Shown here: positions 18,329 to 27,487 of the stretch, one piece after another
Layout of the letters: each line of letters starts with the position of its first letter
How positions within the stretch are numbered: the first letter of the stretch is position 1
NCBI GenBank assembly: GCA_009692005.1
Contig: SHZZ01000005.1
Span: 62,001 to 126,000 of the forward strand
DNA: 64,000 bases
Direction: 5' to 3'
From: Gemmataceae bacterium
Lineage (GTDB): Bacteria; Planctomycetota; Planctomycetia; Gemmatales; Gemmataceae
Program-made: the position numbers and the translations under genes
The notes under the pieces: model-generated
Seen by the model: the letters and a program-made list of their open reading frames with translations, nothing else
The model's database searches: none
Told to the model about the DNA's origin: nothing

Positions 18329-19927
18329 ATGACGGCAACATTGGCGGCATTAATCCTGGAGATGGGGGAAACCGAGAAGGAGATTCGCCTTGGGGGCGGA
18401 GAAAAAGCGGCGCAAAGGCAGCACGAAAAAGGCAGGCTGACCGCGCGGGAAAGAATTCAAGCGCTCATCGACCCGGGCGCTGATTTTAATGAACTTGGCC
18501 TATGGGCCGGCTGGGGGATGTATCAGGAATGGGGCGGCGCGCCTTCCGGCGGAGTAGTCACGGGAATTGGAACTATCTCCGAAAAGAAAATCATGGTCAT
18601 CGCCAACGATGCCACGGTAAAGGCCGGCGCCTTCTTCCCCATCACCGCCAAGAAAGTGCTGCGCGCGCAACGGATCGCCTGGGACAACCGCCTTCCATTA
18701 ATTTATCTGGTCGATAGCGCCGGGGTTTTTCTTCCGTTGCAGGACGAGGTCTTTCCTGACGAGGACGATTTCGGGCGCATCTTTCGCAACAACGCGGTGA
18801 TTTCCGCCGATGGCATTCCACAGTTGGCCGCCATCCTGGGAAATTGCGTGGCCGGAGGAGGCTACCTGCCTGTCTTGTGCGACAAGTTGTTAATGACGGA
18901 GGGAAGCGGCTTGTATTTAGCCGGGCCCGCCCTGGTGAAAGCGGCCATAGGCCAAACTGTCAGCCATGAAGAACTCGGCGGGGCATTGATGCACAGTGCG
19001 ATTTCTGGCACCATTGATTTCAGGGAAAAGGATGATCCTTCCTGCCTGGAACGGCTGCGGCGGCTGACGGAACACTTTCCCAAAGATGAAATTTCTCTCA
19101 ACCGGCAGACAAGCCCTGGCAAAGACCCCGCCACTTTCACCGACATCGCGCAAAAGGTTTTCTCGGGAAAAGAATTCGACATTAGGGAACTGATCCTGGC
19201 GGCGCTGGATAATTCCCCTTTCGATGAATACAAGGCGGAGTATGGGAAAACGCTGGTATGCGGCTATGGCAAGCTGGGCGGGCAATCGATTGGCGTGGTG
19301 GCGAATCAGAAGTCGCGGCAAAAAAACGCCCAGGGGGGGCTGCAATATGGCGGGGTCATTTACACCGATTGCGCCGAGAAAGCCGCCCGCTTCGTCCTCG
19401 ATTGCAACCAGACCCGCATTCCAATTCTCTTCCTTCAAGATGTGAACGGCTTCATGGTGGGAAAGGAATCGGAACAAGCGGGGATCATCAAGGAAGGGGC
19501 CAAGCTGGTTAATGCCGTCGCCAATTCCGTGGTTCCCAAGATCACCCTGTTCCTGGGAGGATCCTATGGCGCGGGAAACTACGCGCTTTGCGGCAAAGCC
19601 TTTGACCCGAGGCTCCTTCTGGCCTGGCCCACCGCGCGCAATGCCGTCATGGGCGCTGAACAGGCGGCTTCCACCTTGCTCGATATTCACCAATCGGGCC
19701 TTAAGCGCAGCGGAGCGGCGCCCAAGGAAAATGAGCTCGAAGCACTCAGGGAAAAAATCCTGGAGGGATACCGCAGGCAGGCCGATATCCGTTACGCGGC
19801 AGCACGCCTGTGGATCGACCGCATCATTTCCCCCGAACGCACCCGTGAGGAGTTGCTTTCTGCGCTGGAAATTGCCTTAAGGAAGAAGGAAAACCGCCGC
19901 TTTGTCACAGGGGTATTGCAAACCTGA
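18329..19927 (+). CDS. Acyl-CoA carboxylase carboxyltransferase subunit (methylcrotonoyl-CoA carboxylase beta-like)
   Basis: Biotin-dependent carboxyltransferase moving CO2 from carboxybiotin to an acyl-CoA; 532 residues from ATG 18329 (MTATLAALILEM). Both crotonase-like halves are visible: N-half AFFPITAKKVLRAQ, IYLVDSAG, VFPDEDDFGRIFRN and GNCVAGGGYLP; C-half LGGQSIGVVANQ, GVIYTDCAEKAARF, FLQDVNGFMVG and GGSYGAGNYALCGKAFDPR. These blocks resemble MCC/geranyl-CoA carboxylase beta more than propionyl-CoA carboxylase. No biotin carboxylase/biotin carrier gene is adjacent, so the partner must be encoded elsewhere. A frame extends upstream to 18263, but those residues look non-coding. The substrate assignment is tentative. 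Confidence 0.88.
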   Translation: MTATLAALILEMGETEKEIRLGGGEKAAQRQHEKGRLTARERIQALIDPGADFNELGLWAGWGMYQEWGGAPSGGVVTGIGTISEKKIMVIANDATVKAGAFFPITAKKVLRAQRIAWDNRLPLIYLVDSAGVFLPLQDEVFPDEDDFGRIFRNNAVISADGIPQLAAILGNCVAGGGYLPVLCDKLLMTEGSGLYLAGPALVKAAIGQTVSHEELGGALMHSAISGTIDFREKDDPSCLERLRRLTEHFPKDEISLNRQTSPGKDPATFTDIAQKVFSGKEFDIRELILAALDNSPFDEYKAEYGKTLVCGYGKLGGQSIGVVANQKSRQKNAQGGLQYGGVIYTDCAEKAARFVLDCNQTRIPILFLQDVNGFMVGKESEQAGIIKEGAKLVNAVANSVVPKITLFLGGSYGAGNYALCGKAFDPRLLLAWPTARNAVMGAEQAASTLLDIHQSGLKRSGAAPKENELEALREKILEGYRRQADIRYAAARLWIDRIISPERTREELLSALEIALRKKENRRFVTGVLQT

Positions 19928-20016
19928 TACGATAGGAAAACTGGTTGGTCAGGGTGGTTTCACTCGTCATCTAGTTTCAGCCTATGGGCAGTTAAACGAG
20001 GCAGGACTCAACAATA

Positions 20017-21036
20017 ATGCGATCCCGCGGGAAGGCTTTTACCTTGATTGAATTGCTGGTGGTCATCGCCATCATCGCGGTGCTGGTTGGGCTGCTGCTG
20101 CCCGCGGTGCAAAAGGTGCGGGAGTCTGCGGCCCGGGCCAAGTGCCAAAACAATCTCAAGCAACTTGGGCTGGCACTGTTTCAATACGAATCGGCGCATG
20201 GCTTTTTCCCCCCTTCCATGACCCATGCCCCTGGCACGGTTTTTAACACCAACAACCAATCATGGAGCGTGCACGCCAGGATCATGCCTTTTTTGGAACA
20301 AGCCAATTCCTACGCTCAAATCAATTTGGAGGCTTCCTGGGATTCGCAACAGAACACCGGCGTGCCCCTGCAGAGAATTCCCGTGTTCCATTGCCCGAGT
20401 GAGGCCAATGATTTCATGCGGGTGACCGCCACGGGAGCGCCGTATGTTTATGGCTTGAATTACGGCTTCAACCTGGGAACATACTTTGTCTACGATCCTG
20501 AGAACGGCCAAGGCGGAGACGGGGTCTTTTTCCCCAACAGTAAAATCAAACCCGGCGCCATCCTGGATGGCGCCAGCAATACCCTGGGGATTTCTGAAGT
20601 AAAAATGTTCACTTCTTACATTCGCAACACTCCCGACCCTGGGCCTGCGACACCCTCCCTGCCTATGCAATTCGCGGCGCTGGCAGCTTCTGGTTCCATG
20701 AAACTCGGCGCCAATATTAATGACAACACCGGCCATTCCGAATGGCCCGATGGCAGAGTTCATCACAGCGGGTTCACCACGGCTTTCCCACCCAACACCG
20801 TTGTGCCTTTCACCCTTGTCGGCAAGAATTACGACATTGACTTTAGTTCCTGCCAGGAAGGGTCAAGCGCCACGCAAAAGACCTACGCCATAGTCACCAG
20901 CCGAAGTTACCACGCCAACCTGGTTAATACCCTGCTGATGGATGGTTCGATTCGGAGTTTCAGTTCCAGCACTGGGCAAGTGATTTGGCGAGCTTTGGGG
21001 ACCCGGAATGGCTCGGAGACTGGGCCCTTGGAATAA
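20017..21036 (+). CDS. DUF1559 prepilin-like protein
   Basis: Planctomycete DUF1559 family protein, 339 residues. It opens with a type IV prepilin/pseudopilin signal ([20 protein letters not shown]) with cleavage expected between the first residues and Phe8, then [26 protein letters not shown], the standard linker. The C-terminus carries the family ending SYHANLVNTLLMDGSIRSF. These proteins are present in very many copies in planctomycetes and are thought to be pilin-like surface or secretion-associated proteins; their role is not established. It lies between the carboxyltransferase gene and the tandem spermidine-synthase-like genes and has no clear operon partner. Confidence 0.92.
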   Translation: MRSRGKAFTLIELLVVIAIIAVLVGLLLPAVQKVRESAARAKCQNNLKQLGLALFQYESAHGFFPPSMTHAPGTVFNTNNQSWSVHARIMPFLEQANSYAQINLEASWDSQQNTGVPLQRIPVFHCPSEANDFMRVTATGAPYVYGLNYGFNLGTYFVYDPENGQGGDGVFFPNSKIKPGAILDGASNTLGISEVKMFTSYIRNTPDPGPATPSLPMQFAALAASGSMKLGANINDNTGHSEWPDGRVHHSGFTTAFPPNTVVPFTLVGKNYDIDFSSCQEGSSATQKTYAIVTSRSYHANLVNTLLMDGSIRSFSSSTGQVIWRALGTRNGSETGPLE

Positions 21037-21174
21037 CTGGGTTAAGAAGTTTTCCAGCCCCAGTTTTTAATCTTTTGTGCCGTTTTTGCTTCTATTATTT
21101 GATAAATTCACCTGTTATGATCGACACTTCCACTGCTGGGTTATTTAATTACCTTGGGGGAAAACTTGGCGTCA

Positions 21175-23670
21175 ATGGTTGATGCCAATGTCAGGCCTTT
21201 TCCGGAGAGTTTTGTTTTGTCCGTCCAAATGACCTTACTGTTTTCCATCACTTTATTTTCCAGCGCCACCTTGCTGTTCTTGGTTCAGCCCATGGTGGGA
21301 AAAATCCTCCTTCCTTACTTGGGGGGATCCCCCTCCGTATGGAACACTTGCATGGTTTTTTTTCAGGCCGCCTTGCTGGGGGGATATGGTTACGCGCATT
21401 GGTTGACCCGCGGGCGAACCGTGCAAAAGCAGATTCAAATCCATGGCATCGTTCTGGCAGTGGCTTTTCTCCCCCTTTTGCTCATGCGCTTTGACCCAGG
21501 CTTTCTGGCGCGAACCATCCTGCCCCCGCCTGCTTCGTTCAACCCGGCGCTGTGGCTATTGGTAGTTTTAACTTTGGTGGCAGGGTTGCCTTTTTTCGCC
21601 GTCTCCACCAGCGCGCCGCTTTTACAAAAATGGTTTTCAACGACTAATCACCCCGACGCCAAGGATCCTTATTTTCTTTACGGCGCCAGCAACCTGGGAA
21701 GCATGCTGGCTCTGTTGGCTTATCCATTCCTGTTTGAACCCAGGATTGGGGTAAACACGCAAACCTGGTTGTGGGTGGGAGGCTTCTTGGGGTTGATGGG
21801 ATTGACCTGGCTTTGCGGCATTGTCGCCTCTTCCCAAGCGGCCCCCGATGTGGCTGGCGCCGAAGATTCCGTGGCGGCCGAAACACCTCTTTCCAACTGG
21901 ACTAGGTTCCGCTGGGTGGCCCTGGCCATTATTCCCTCGAGCATGATGTTGGGAACCACCACCTATTTAACCACCGACATTGCCGCCATTCCTCTTTTGT
22001 GGATTCTTCCGTTAAGCCTGTACATTCTCAGCTTTATTCTCGTGTTTTCGGAAATTCCAGGAATTGTCTACACCCTGTTCGCCTTGGGGTCGATTGGCTG
22101 GATTCTCCTTAAATCCGCAGGCCTGCCTCAACTTGAAAGCTATTCCGTGGACGACCTGACGCAATGGCTGACCGGCGCAGGCCAGGCCATGGGAAAAGAC
22201 ATGAGCCTGACCTACTTTCAACTCGGTTACATTTTGGCAGGGGCTAGCCTGTTTATTCTCTTTTTCCGCTCCCACAACACGATTCGCCTCGGCATGTTTC
22301 TATGCACGGCAGTTCTCCTCGTCATGGTGATTTTCCAGCACGATGTAAAAACCAAACTAGCCATGCGAGAGTTCGAGGTGATCGGCATGCACCTGGCGTT
22401 GCTGTTTTGCACCGCCATGCTCTGCCATGGTGAAATGGCGCGAACTCGCCCGGTGGCGGTACACCTGACGGAATTCTTCTTGTGGATGTCCCTGGGAGGA
22501 GTGCTGGGGGGCATATTCAACGCCTTGATCGCCCCGTTGGTCTTTCACCGCATTTTGGAATATCCCCTTGTTGCCGCTTTTGCCTTTGTTTTGCTTCCCA
22601 GTTTCGAGTTCCCTTCTTGCTTAAAATACGGGGCCCTTGCCCTTCGTTGTTCTGGCCTGCTTCTGGGAATCTTGGCTGGATTGACCTCGCTAGTACACAA
22701 TTGCCTCGACAAGAACTACGCCCTGGAAACCGCTGACAAGTTCCCGGAATCATTCCGAGGTTTGGCCCGGATGGTTGCCAGGGGGTGCAATGACCGCTCC
22801 GCAATATTAATGGAAGAGCGCAATTTCTTCGGCTGTTTCACCGTGAACAGGTGGGAAAGCGCAACCACCGGCGAAATCTATCACACCATGTATCACGGCA
22901 CGACTAACCATGGCATGCAATGCGTTTCCCCCGAAGCGCGCAGGCGGGATACGCTGACCTACTTCCACAAGCGGGGCGCCATAGGCCAATTGTTTGAGGC
23001 GGTTGAGAAGAAAAAGGCCGGCCAGCCGGTGCGCATGGCTGTGCTGGGGGTTGGCACCGGCACCTTGGCGGCTTATGCCCAGCCGGGCTGGGCCTTGACC
23101 ATGTATGAAATCGACCCGGCGGTGGTGCGCACATCCATCGACCGAAAGGATTATTTCTCGTTCATCCACGATGCCAAGGAAAGGAATGTGAAATTCGAGG
23201 TGATCCTGGGGGACGGACGGCAGCAATTCCAAAAAGCTGCCGATGCCTCCTATGACCTGATTTTTATGGATGCCTTTACTTCCGACGCGGTGCCGGTTCA
23301 CCTTCTCACCCGCGAGGCCTTCGATATATATTTGAAAAAACTGGCGCCGGGGGGGATCGTGGTGATTAACATCGCCAACCGCTACCTGAACTTTGAGCAG
23401 GTGTTGGGAAATATGGTGCAGGATCGGGGCATCAAGGGTTTAATCCAGGGGGGGTTTGAAATCCGCGAAATCGATAAGTACGGGACAAATTGGGTGGTCA
23501 TGGCCCGGACCCTGGAAGATTTCGGGGAACTGCCGAAAATGAACTCTGTGTTGAAAACCGATGCCGAGGAATGGACTGAAAGCTGGCGGGCCATGGAAAC
23601 TAACCCCGCCTTGGGAGTTTGGACCGATGATTATTCCAATCTTCCCAGTATTTTTAAATGGGGGCGGTAA
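21175..23670 (+). CDS. Fused membrane domain / spermidine-synthase-like protein, copy 1
   Basis: An 831-residue protein with two parts. Residues ~20-520 are membrane segments, starting with FSSATLLFLVQPMVGKILLP and followed by repeated hydrophobic stretches, as in the fused MFS/spermidine synthase family. The last ~300 residues form a SAM-type Rossmann domain: MAVLGVGTGTLAAYAQPG, MYEIDPAVV, ILGDGRQQF, and IFMDAFTSDAVPVHLLT in the catalytic region. The last motif differs from classical spermidine synthases, so polyamine production is not assured. I chose ATG 21175; TTG 21154 and ATG 21229 are alternatives. A close paralogue follows after 34 bases, probably in one transcript. Confidence 0.85.
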   Translation: MVDANVRPFPESFVLSVQMTLLFSITLFSSATLLFLVQPMVGKILLPYLGGSPSVWNTCMVFFQAALLGGYGYAHWLTRGRTVQKQIQIHGIVLAVAFLPLLLMRFDPGFLARTILPPPASFNPALWLLVVLTLVAGLPFFAVSTSAPLLQKWFSTTNHPDAKDPYFLYGASNLGSMLALLAYPFLFEPRIGVNTQTWLWVGGFLGLMGLTWLCGIVASSQAAPDVAGAEDSVAAETPLSNWTRFRWVALAIIPSSMMLGTTTYLTTDIAAIPLLWILPLSLYILSFILVFSEIPGIVYTLFALGSIGWILLKSAGLPQLESYSVDDLTQWLTGAGQAMGKDMSLTYFQLGYILAGASLFILFFRSHNTIRLGMFLCTAVLLVMVIFQHDVKTKLAMREFEVIGMHLALLFCTAMLCHGEMARTRPVAVHLTEFFLWMSLGGVLGGIFNALIAPLVFHRILEYPLVAAFAFVLLPSFEFPSCLKYGALALRCSGLLLGILAGLTSLVHNCLDKNYALETADKFPESFRGLARMVARGCNDRSAILMEERNFFGCFTVNRWESATTGEIYHTMYHGTTNHGMQCVSPEARRRDTLTYFHKRGAIGQLFEAVEKKKAGQPVRMAVLGVGTGTLAAYAQPGWALTMYEIDPAVVRTSIDRKDYFSFIHDAKERNVKFEVILGDGRQQFQKAADASYDLIFMDAFTSDAVPVHLLTREAFDIYLKKLAPGGIVVINIANRYLNFEQVLGNMVQDRGIKGLIQGGFEIREIDKYGTNWVVMARTLEDFGELPKMNSVLKTDAEEWTESWRAMETNPALGVWTDDYSNLPSIFKWGR

Positions 23671-23691
23671 CCCCAGGGCTTGTAGCTAAAC

Positions 23692-23697
23692 AAGGAG
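23692..23697 (+). promoter_or_regulatory. Strong Shine-Dalgarno AAGGAG deciding the TTG start at 23705
   Basis: AAGGAG ends seven bases before TTG 23705. The next in-frame ATG (23726) has no comparable site and would cut into the first membrane segment, so the TTG is the likely start. Confidence 0.7.
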
Positions 23698-23704
23698 CGC
23701 GCAC

Positions 23705-26368
23705 TTGTCTCGTTTTCATTTAGCCATGTTGTTAACCTTCGCGACCACCCTATTCACCAGCGCCACCTTGCTGTTTCTTGTTCAACCCATGATCGGGAAA
23801 CTGATTCTTCCCTTGCTGGGGGGCACGCCAGCGGTTTGGAACACCTGCATGGTTTTCTTCCAGGCTCTGCTCCTGGCCGGCTATGCCTACGCCCACGCCA
23901 CCACCACTTACCTGGGGCCGAGGAAGCAGGCCCTTCTTCATATGGGGGTCATGCTACTGCCCTTTGTGTTCCTCCCCATAACCATCAACCGCACCTTTAT
24001 TGAAGTCGGCAGCACCAACCCCATTCCCGGTCTGCTGGCATTGCTCTTTGCTTCCGTGGGGGTGCCGTTTTTCGTGGTCTCCAGCAGCGCACCGCTTTTA
24101 CAGAAATGGTTTTCCAGCACCGACCACCCTTCGGCTCAAGATCCTTATTTTCTTTACGGCGCCAGCAACCTGGGCAGCATGCTGGCCCTGATCGGCTACC
24201 CGGCTTTCGTCGAACCCAATTTAATGCTGGCCACACAGCGCACCTGGTGGACCGTTGGCTACGCTCTTTTGCTTTTACTTTGCGGCAGTTGCGCCTGGCT
24301 CATGTACAAGGCGGGCACGGCGGAAGAATCCGCGGCACTGGCAAAAGAAGCAGAAGCGGACATGGGAAAAAAGCTGCGCCACAAGAACCGTGGCGAAGCC
24401 GTGCAGGATCTTCCCTTGGAAAGCGAAGTCGCGCCAGTCACTTGGACCCGGCGCGGCTGGTGGATTCTCCTGGGCGCCATCCCTTCCAGCTTGATGCTTG
24501 GCGCCACCACCTACATGACCACTGATATCGCAGCCATTCCCCTTTTGTGGGTGCTGCCCCTGGGGGTTTACCTTCTCAGTTTCATCATCGTTTTTTCCCG
24601 CGTGCCAAAACTGGTTCACACCGTCATGGTCATGGCGCTGCCCATGCTGATCCTATTGCTGGTGTTCATGATGATGTCGGAAATTCGGCCGCCAAAAATC
24701 ACCTGGACTGTGGCCATCCACCTGGTCTGCCTATTCGTCGTTGCCATGGTTTGCCATGGCGAGTTGGCCAGCGACCGACCGGCAACCAAGTATCTCACCG
24801 AGTTCTTTCTTTACATGTCGGTGGGTGGAGTGGTGGGCGGGCTTTTCAACGGTTTGATCTCGCCAATTATTTTTTACGGAATTGTGGAATATTCCCTGGT
24901 TATGATGTTTGCCTGCTTGATCCTGCCCCCATTGTTCAAGGCGCAACCCAACAAGTGGAACAACTGGGCCGATCTGAGCCTGGCGCTTTTGTTCCTTATT
25001 GGCGGGACCGTCCTCATCTTCCTCCGCACCAAGGATGGCGACCTGCAATTTTCCCTATTGAAAGAAACGAAAAACTGGGTCTGGCATGCCAGCATCCTTT
25101 TCGCCTTCCTCGGGTTTGGTTTCTGGTACATCGTCAAAGAAAAGGAACAGATGCTGGAACGGGCCCTGGATATCGTCCTGCCTTTGACCCTTTCCTACCT
25201 GACTCTGGCGCTGGTTTGGGGTTTGTTTAGTGACACACTCTGGGCCAGGGTCAAAGGCCTTTCCAATTTTGTCGGAATGCGACCTCACCAGGTTTTGGCC
25301 ATCCTTACTTACGGCGTTCCCACCGTGCTTTGCTATACCTTCGTCGAGCGATCGCTGCGCTTTGGTCTGAGTGTGGGCGCGCTCCTCTTGGCCACGGGGT
25401 TCACCACCCTGTTCGACGGAGGCACCAAGTTCCAAGAACGCAGCTTCTTTGGGGTTTTGAAGGTGGAACAGGATCGCTTCTTCCAACGGCTAGTCCACGG
25501 CACCACCCTGCATGGGAAACAGTTCCTCGACAAGGACAATCACGGCGAGCCTTTAACCTACTACCACCGCACCGGGCCAATCGGGCAAGTCATGGCCAGT
25601 TACAACACGCCGGACAAGGACGGCAAATACCCTAACTGCGCCTTTATCGGCCTCGGCACTGGCACCATGGCCTGCTATGCGCAAAAAGGCCAGCATGTCA
25701 CCTTTTATGACATCGACCCGGTGGTCAAGGCGATCGCTTTTGATACCGATCGCTATTTCACTTTCATAAAAGATGCCAAAGACCGTGGCGCCAAAGTCGA
25801 CCTGATTCTTGGCGACGCCCGTTTGACCATGGAAGCCAAACAGCTTAAACCCGAAGAGCTTTACAAAATCGTCGTCGTCGATGCTTTCAGTTCCGATGCC
25901 ATCCCGATTCACTTGATCACGCGCAATGCATTGCAGATGTACTTGACGAAAATCACCGAGGACGGATTGATCTGCTTCCATGTTTCCAACCGATATTTAA
26001 CTCTGGAACCGGTCTTGGCAAACTTGGCCAAAGCGGAAAATTTGGAATGCCTCTACTTCAGCGACAATGACGAAACCGACCCGGGCAAAGCTCGTTCCAC
26101 CTGGGTGGTGCTGGCAAAAAGTAAGAAAGCCTTATCCGGCCTGCTTACCCAAGAAAAACTCAATCCCTTGCAAAAAGAATGGGAAGTCCCCCTCAGACAA
26201 ATGTCGGTCCTTTCCCTGGGCAAGCCCGGGGGGCCGGGAGATATCGCGCTCATATTAAGCGGCGCGTTAAAGGGACTTGAAGCTCCTTGGGAACCCGTAA
26301 AGACCGACCCCAAGGTTGGCATTTGGACCGATGACTATTCCAACTTGTGGAGCGTTTTTAACAAGTAG
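23705..26368 (+). CDS. Fused membrane domain / spermidine-synthase-like protein, copy 2
   Basis: An 887-residue paralogue of the preceding gene, starting at TTG 23705. The N-terminal block FTSATLLFLVQPMIGKLILPLLGGTPAVWNTCMVFFQ matches copy 1 almost residue for residue across its first segments, and DPYFLYGASNLGSMLAL is shared as well. After many membrane segments it has a charged loop near residues 205-240, then a C-terminal SAM-fold domain with FIGLGTGTMACYAQKGQ, FYDIDPVV, LILGDARLTM and VVDAFSSDAIPIHLIT. The end (WTDDYSNLWSVF) is also shared with copy 1. The membrane half may import a substrate or act as a sensor; the reaction is unknown. A likely terminator follows the stop. Confidence 0.85.
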   Translation: MSRFHLAMLLTFATTLFTSATLLFLVQPMIGKLILPLLGGTPAVWNTCMVFFQALLLAGYAYAHATTTYLGPRKQALLHMGVMLLPFVFLPITINRTFIEVGSTNPIPGLLALLFASVGVPFFVVSSSAPLLQKWFSSTDHPSAQDPYFLYGASNLGSMLALIGYPAFVEPNLMLATQRTWWTVGYALLLLLCGSCAWLMYKAGTAEESAALAKEAEADMGKKLRHKNRGEAVQDLPLESEVAPVTWTRRGWWILLGAIPSSLMLGATTYMTTDIAAIPLLWVLPLGVYLLSFIIVFSRVPKLVHTVMVMALPMLILLLVFMMMSEIRPPKITWTVAIHLVCLFVVAMVCHGELASDRPATKYLTEFFLYMSVGGVVGGLFNGLISPIIFYGIVEYSLVMMFACLILPPLFKAQPNKWNNWADLSLALLFLIGGTVLIFLRTKDGDLQFSLLKETKNWVWHASILFAFLGFGFWYIVKEKEQMLERALDIVLPLTLSYLTLALVWGLFSDTLWARVKGLSNFVGMRPHQVLAILTYGVPTVLCYTFVERSLRFGLSVGALLLATGFTTLFDGGTKFQERSFFGVLKVEQDRFFQRLVHGTTLHGKQFLDKDNHGEPLTYYHRTGPIGQVMASYNTPDKDGKYPNCAFIGLGTGTMACYAQKGQHVTFYDIDPVVKAIAFDTDRYFTFIKDAKDRGAKVDLILGDARLTMEAKQLKPEELYKIVVVDAFSSDAIPIHLITRNALQMYLTKITEDGLICFHVSNRYLTLEPVLANLAKAENLECLYFSDNDETDPGKARSTWVVLAKSKKALSGLLTQEKLNPLQKEWEVPLRQMSVLSLGKPGGPGDIALILSGALKGLEAPWEPVKTDPKVGIWTDDYSNLWSVFNK

Positions 26369-26394
26369 GGTGTCCGCAATAGCGGCGCCCTTTT
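26368..26394 (+). terminator. Rho-independent terminator after the spermidine-synthase-like pair
   Basis: GGGTG(T)CCGC, a four-base AATA loop and GCGGCGCCC form nine pairs (one G-T) with one bulged T, followed directly by TTTT. It begins in the stop codon of copy 2. Confidence 0.5.
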
Positions 26395-26496
26395 GGTCTC
26401 ACACGCTATCCTTTCGCGGTGGGAGGGGAAAACCCCCGTATCAAATTTTACTATGGCTGATTGTTGACGGGTTCCAGCTAATCAGGAAAGAGGATC

Positions 26497-27456
26497 CTAC
26501 CAATCAATCATTTGGCCCAGGCCGTCGGCCAGGGCTTTCTGGTATACCTTCATCCCCACAGCCAGGTCTTGAATGGCCAGGCCAACGGATTTAAACAGGG
26601 TAATTCCAGTCTCGGCTTCGCGAACCTGGTAACGCCCACCGACTACCGCGCTTAGATCCCAGACCGCCGACCATTTCAGCGAGCCATCTTCCAACCCGAC
26701 TTGAAAATCCCCTGCCTCCAACCGAGCCTGATCCTTGCTATCGACCACGATTGTGTCGAAACGGCGGATGGCCTCGGGGAACAACTCGGCCTTGCCCATG
26801 TAATTGGCGCCGACCGCGTTCACATGCATGCCAAATTCCAGCCATTCCGGAATGAAAAACGGATCTCGCGCCTTGGTGGCGGTGCAAACAATGTCTTTTC
26901 CCTTGGCAGCCTCTGCCGGCGTATCTACCGGGACCACTTCCACTCCGCAGGTTGCGGACACCTCTTTGGCAAACTGCTCGCGGTGCCCCTGGTTGGGGCT
27001 GAAGACCTCGACGCGTTTGATGTTGCGCACTTTACAGATGGCCTCGACCTGGGTTTTGGCCTGTTTCCCCGATCCAAAAATCCCCAGTTTGGAAGCATCT
27101 GGCCGAGAAATAATGCGTGTAGCCAATCCACTGGCGGCGCCTGTGCGCATCTGTCCGAGATAATCGGCCTGCATCAAGCAAATCAGATCGCCCGTTTTCC
27201 CATCAAAAAGTGTAACCAGGAAAACGGCGTTTCCTTTGCGACTGGTGGAATACACCTTGGTGCCCATGCCGCCCAGAGTTTTTGCCGCCGCACCCATCGT
27301 ATGCAACACCGCATGATCGGTGACCACGCGCTGGCGGTTGATGTTCATGGCCTCATCGAGTCCCAGTTTCTTGAATCCCATTTCCACAGCTTCGAGAGCC
27401 ATGTCCATGGTGAGAACTTGTTGGACATCCGCTTCTTTCAAAAACAAAACAGGCAT
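26497..27456 (-). CDS. Ornithine cyclodeaminase / mu-crystallin family protein
   Basis: NAD(P)-dependent enzyme of the OCD/mu-crystallin family, 319 residues. An N-terminal half with LFLKEADVQQVLTMDMALEAVE and the conserved YSTSRKGNAVFLVTLFDGKTG is followed by the GQMRTGAASGLATRIIS motif, then a Rossmann segment KLGIFGSGKQAKTQVEAI. Members include ornithine cyclodeaminase, alanine dehydrogenase and ketimine reductase, and sequence alone does not separate them. I start at ATG 27456, with GGAG six bases upstream; the frame stays open to 27702 but the extra part looks non-coding and overlaps the aminotransferase gene. It lies 31 bases downstream of that gene on the same strand, so the two are probably one amino-acid-metabolism operon. 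Confidence 0.88.
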   Translation of the reverse strand: MPVLFLKEADVQQVLTMDMALEAVEMGFKKLGLDEAMNINRQRVVTDHAVLHTMGAAAKTLGGMGTKVYSTSRKGNAVFLVTLFDGKTGDLICLMQADYLGQMRTGAASGLATRIISRPDASKLGIFGSGKQAKTQVEAICKVRNIKRVEVFSPNQGHREQFAKEVSATCGVEVVPVDTPAEAAKGKDIVCTATKARDPFFIPEWLEFGMHVNAVGANYMGKAELFPEAIRRFDTIVVDSKDQARLEAGDFQVGLEDGSLKWSAVWDLSAVVGGRYQVREAETGITLFKSVGLAIQDLAVGMKVYQKALADGLGQMIDW

Positions 27457-27487
27457 GGTTAACTCCGGGCTGGGAATGGAAGCGCCA

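Noticed and set aside
24547-25230. Plus-strand frame of 227 codons inside the second spermidine-synthase-like gene
   Set aside because: A shifted frame of a gene whose protein is clearly membrane plus SAM fold; no motif of its own.
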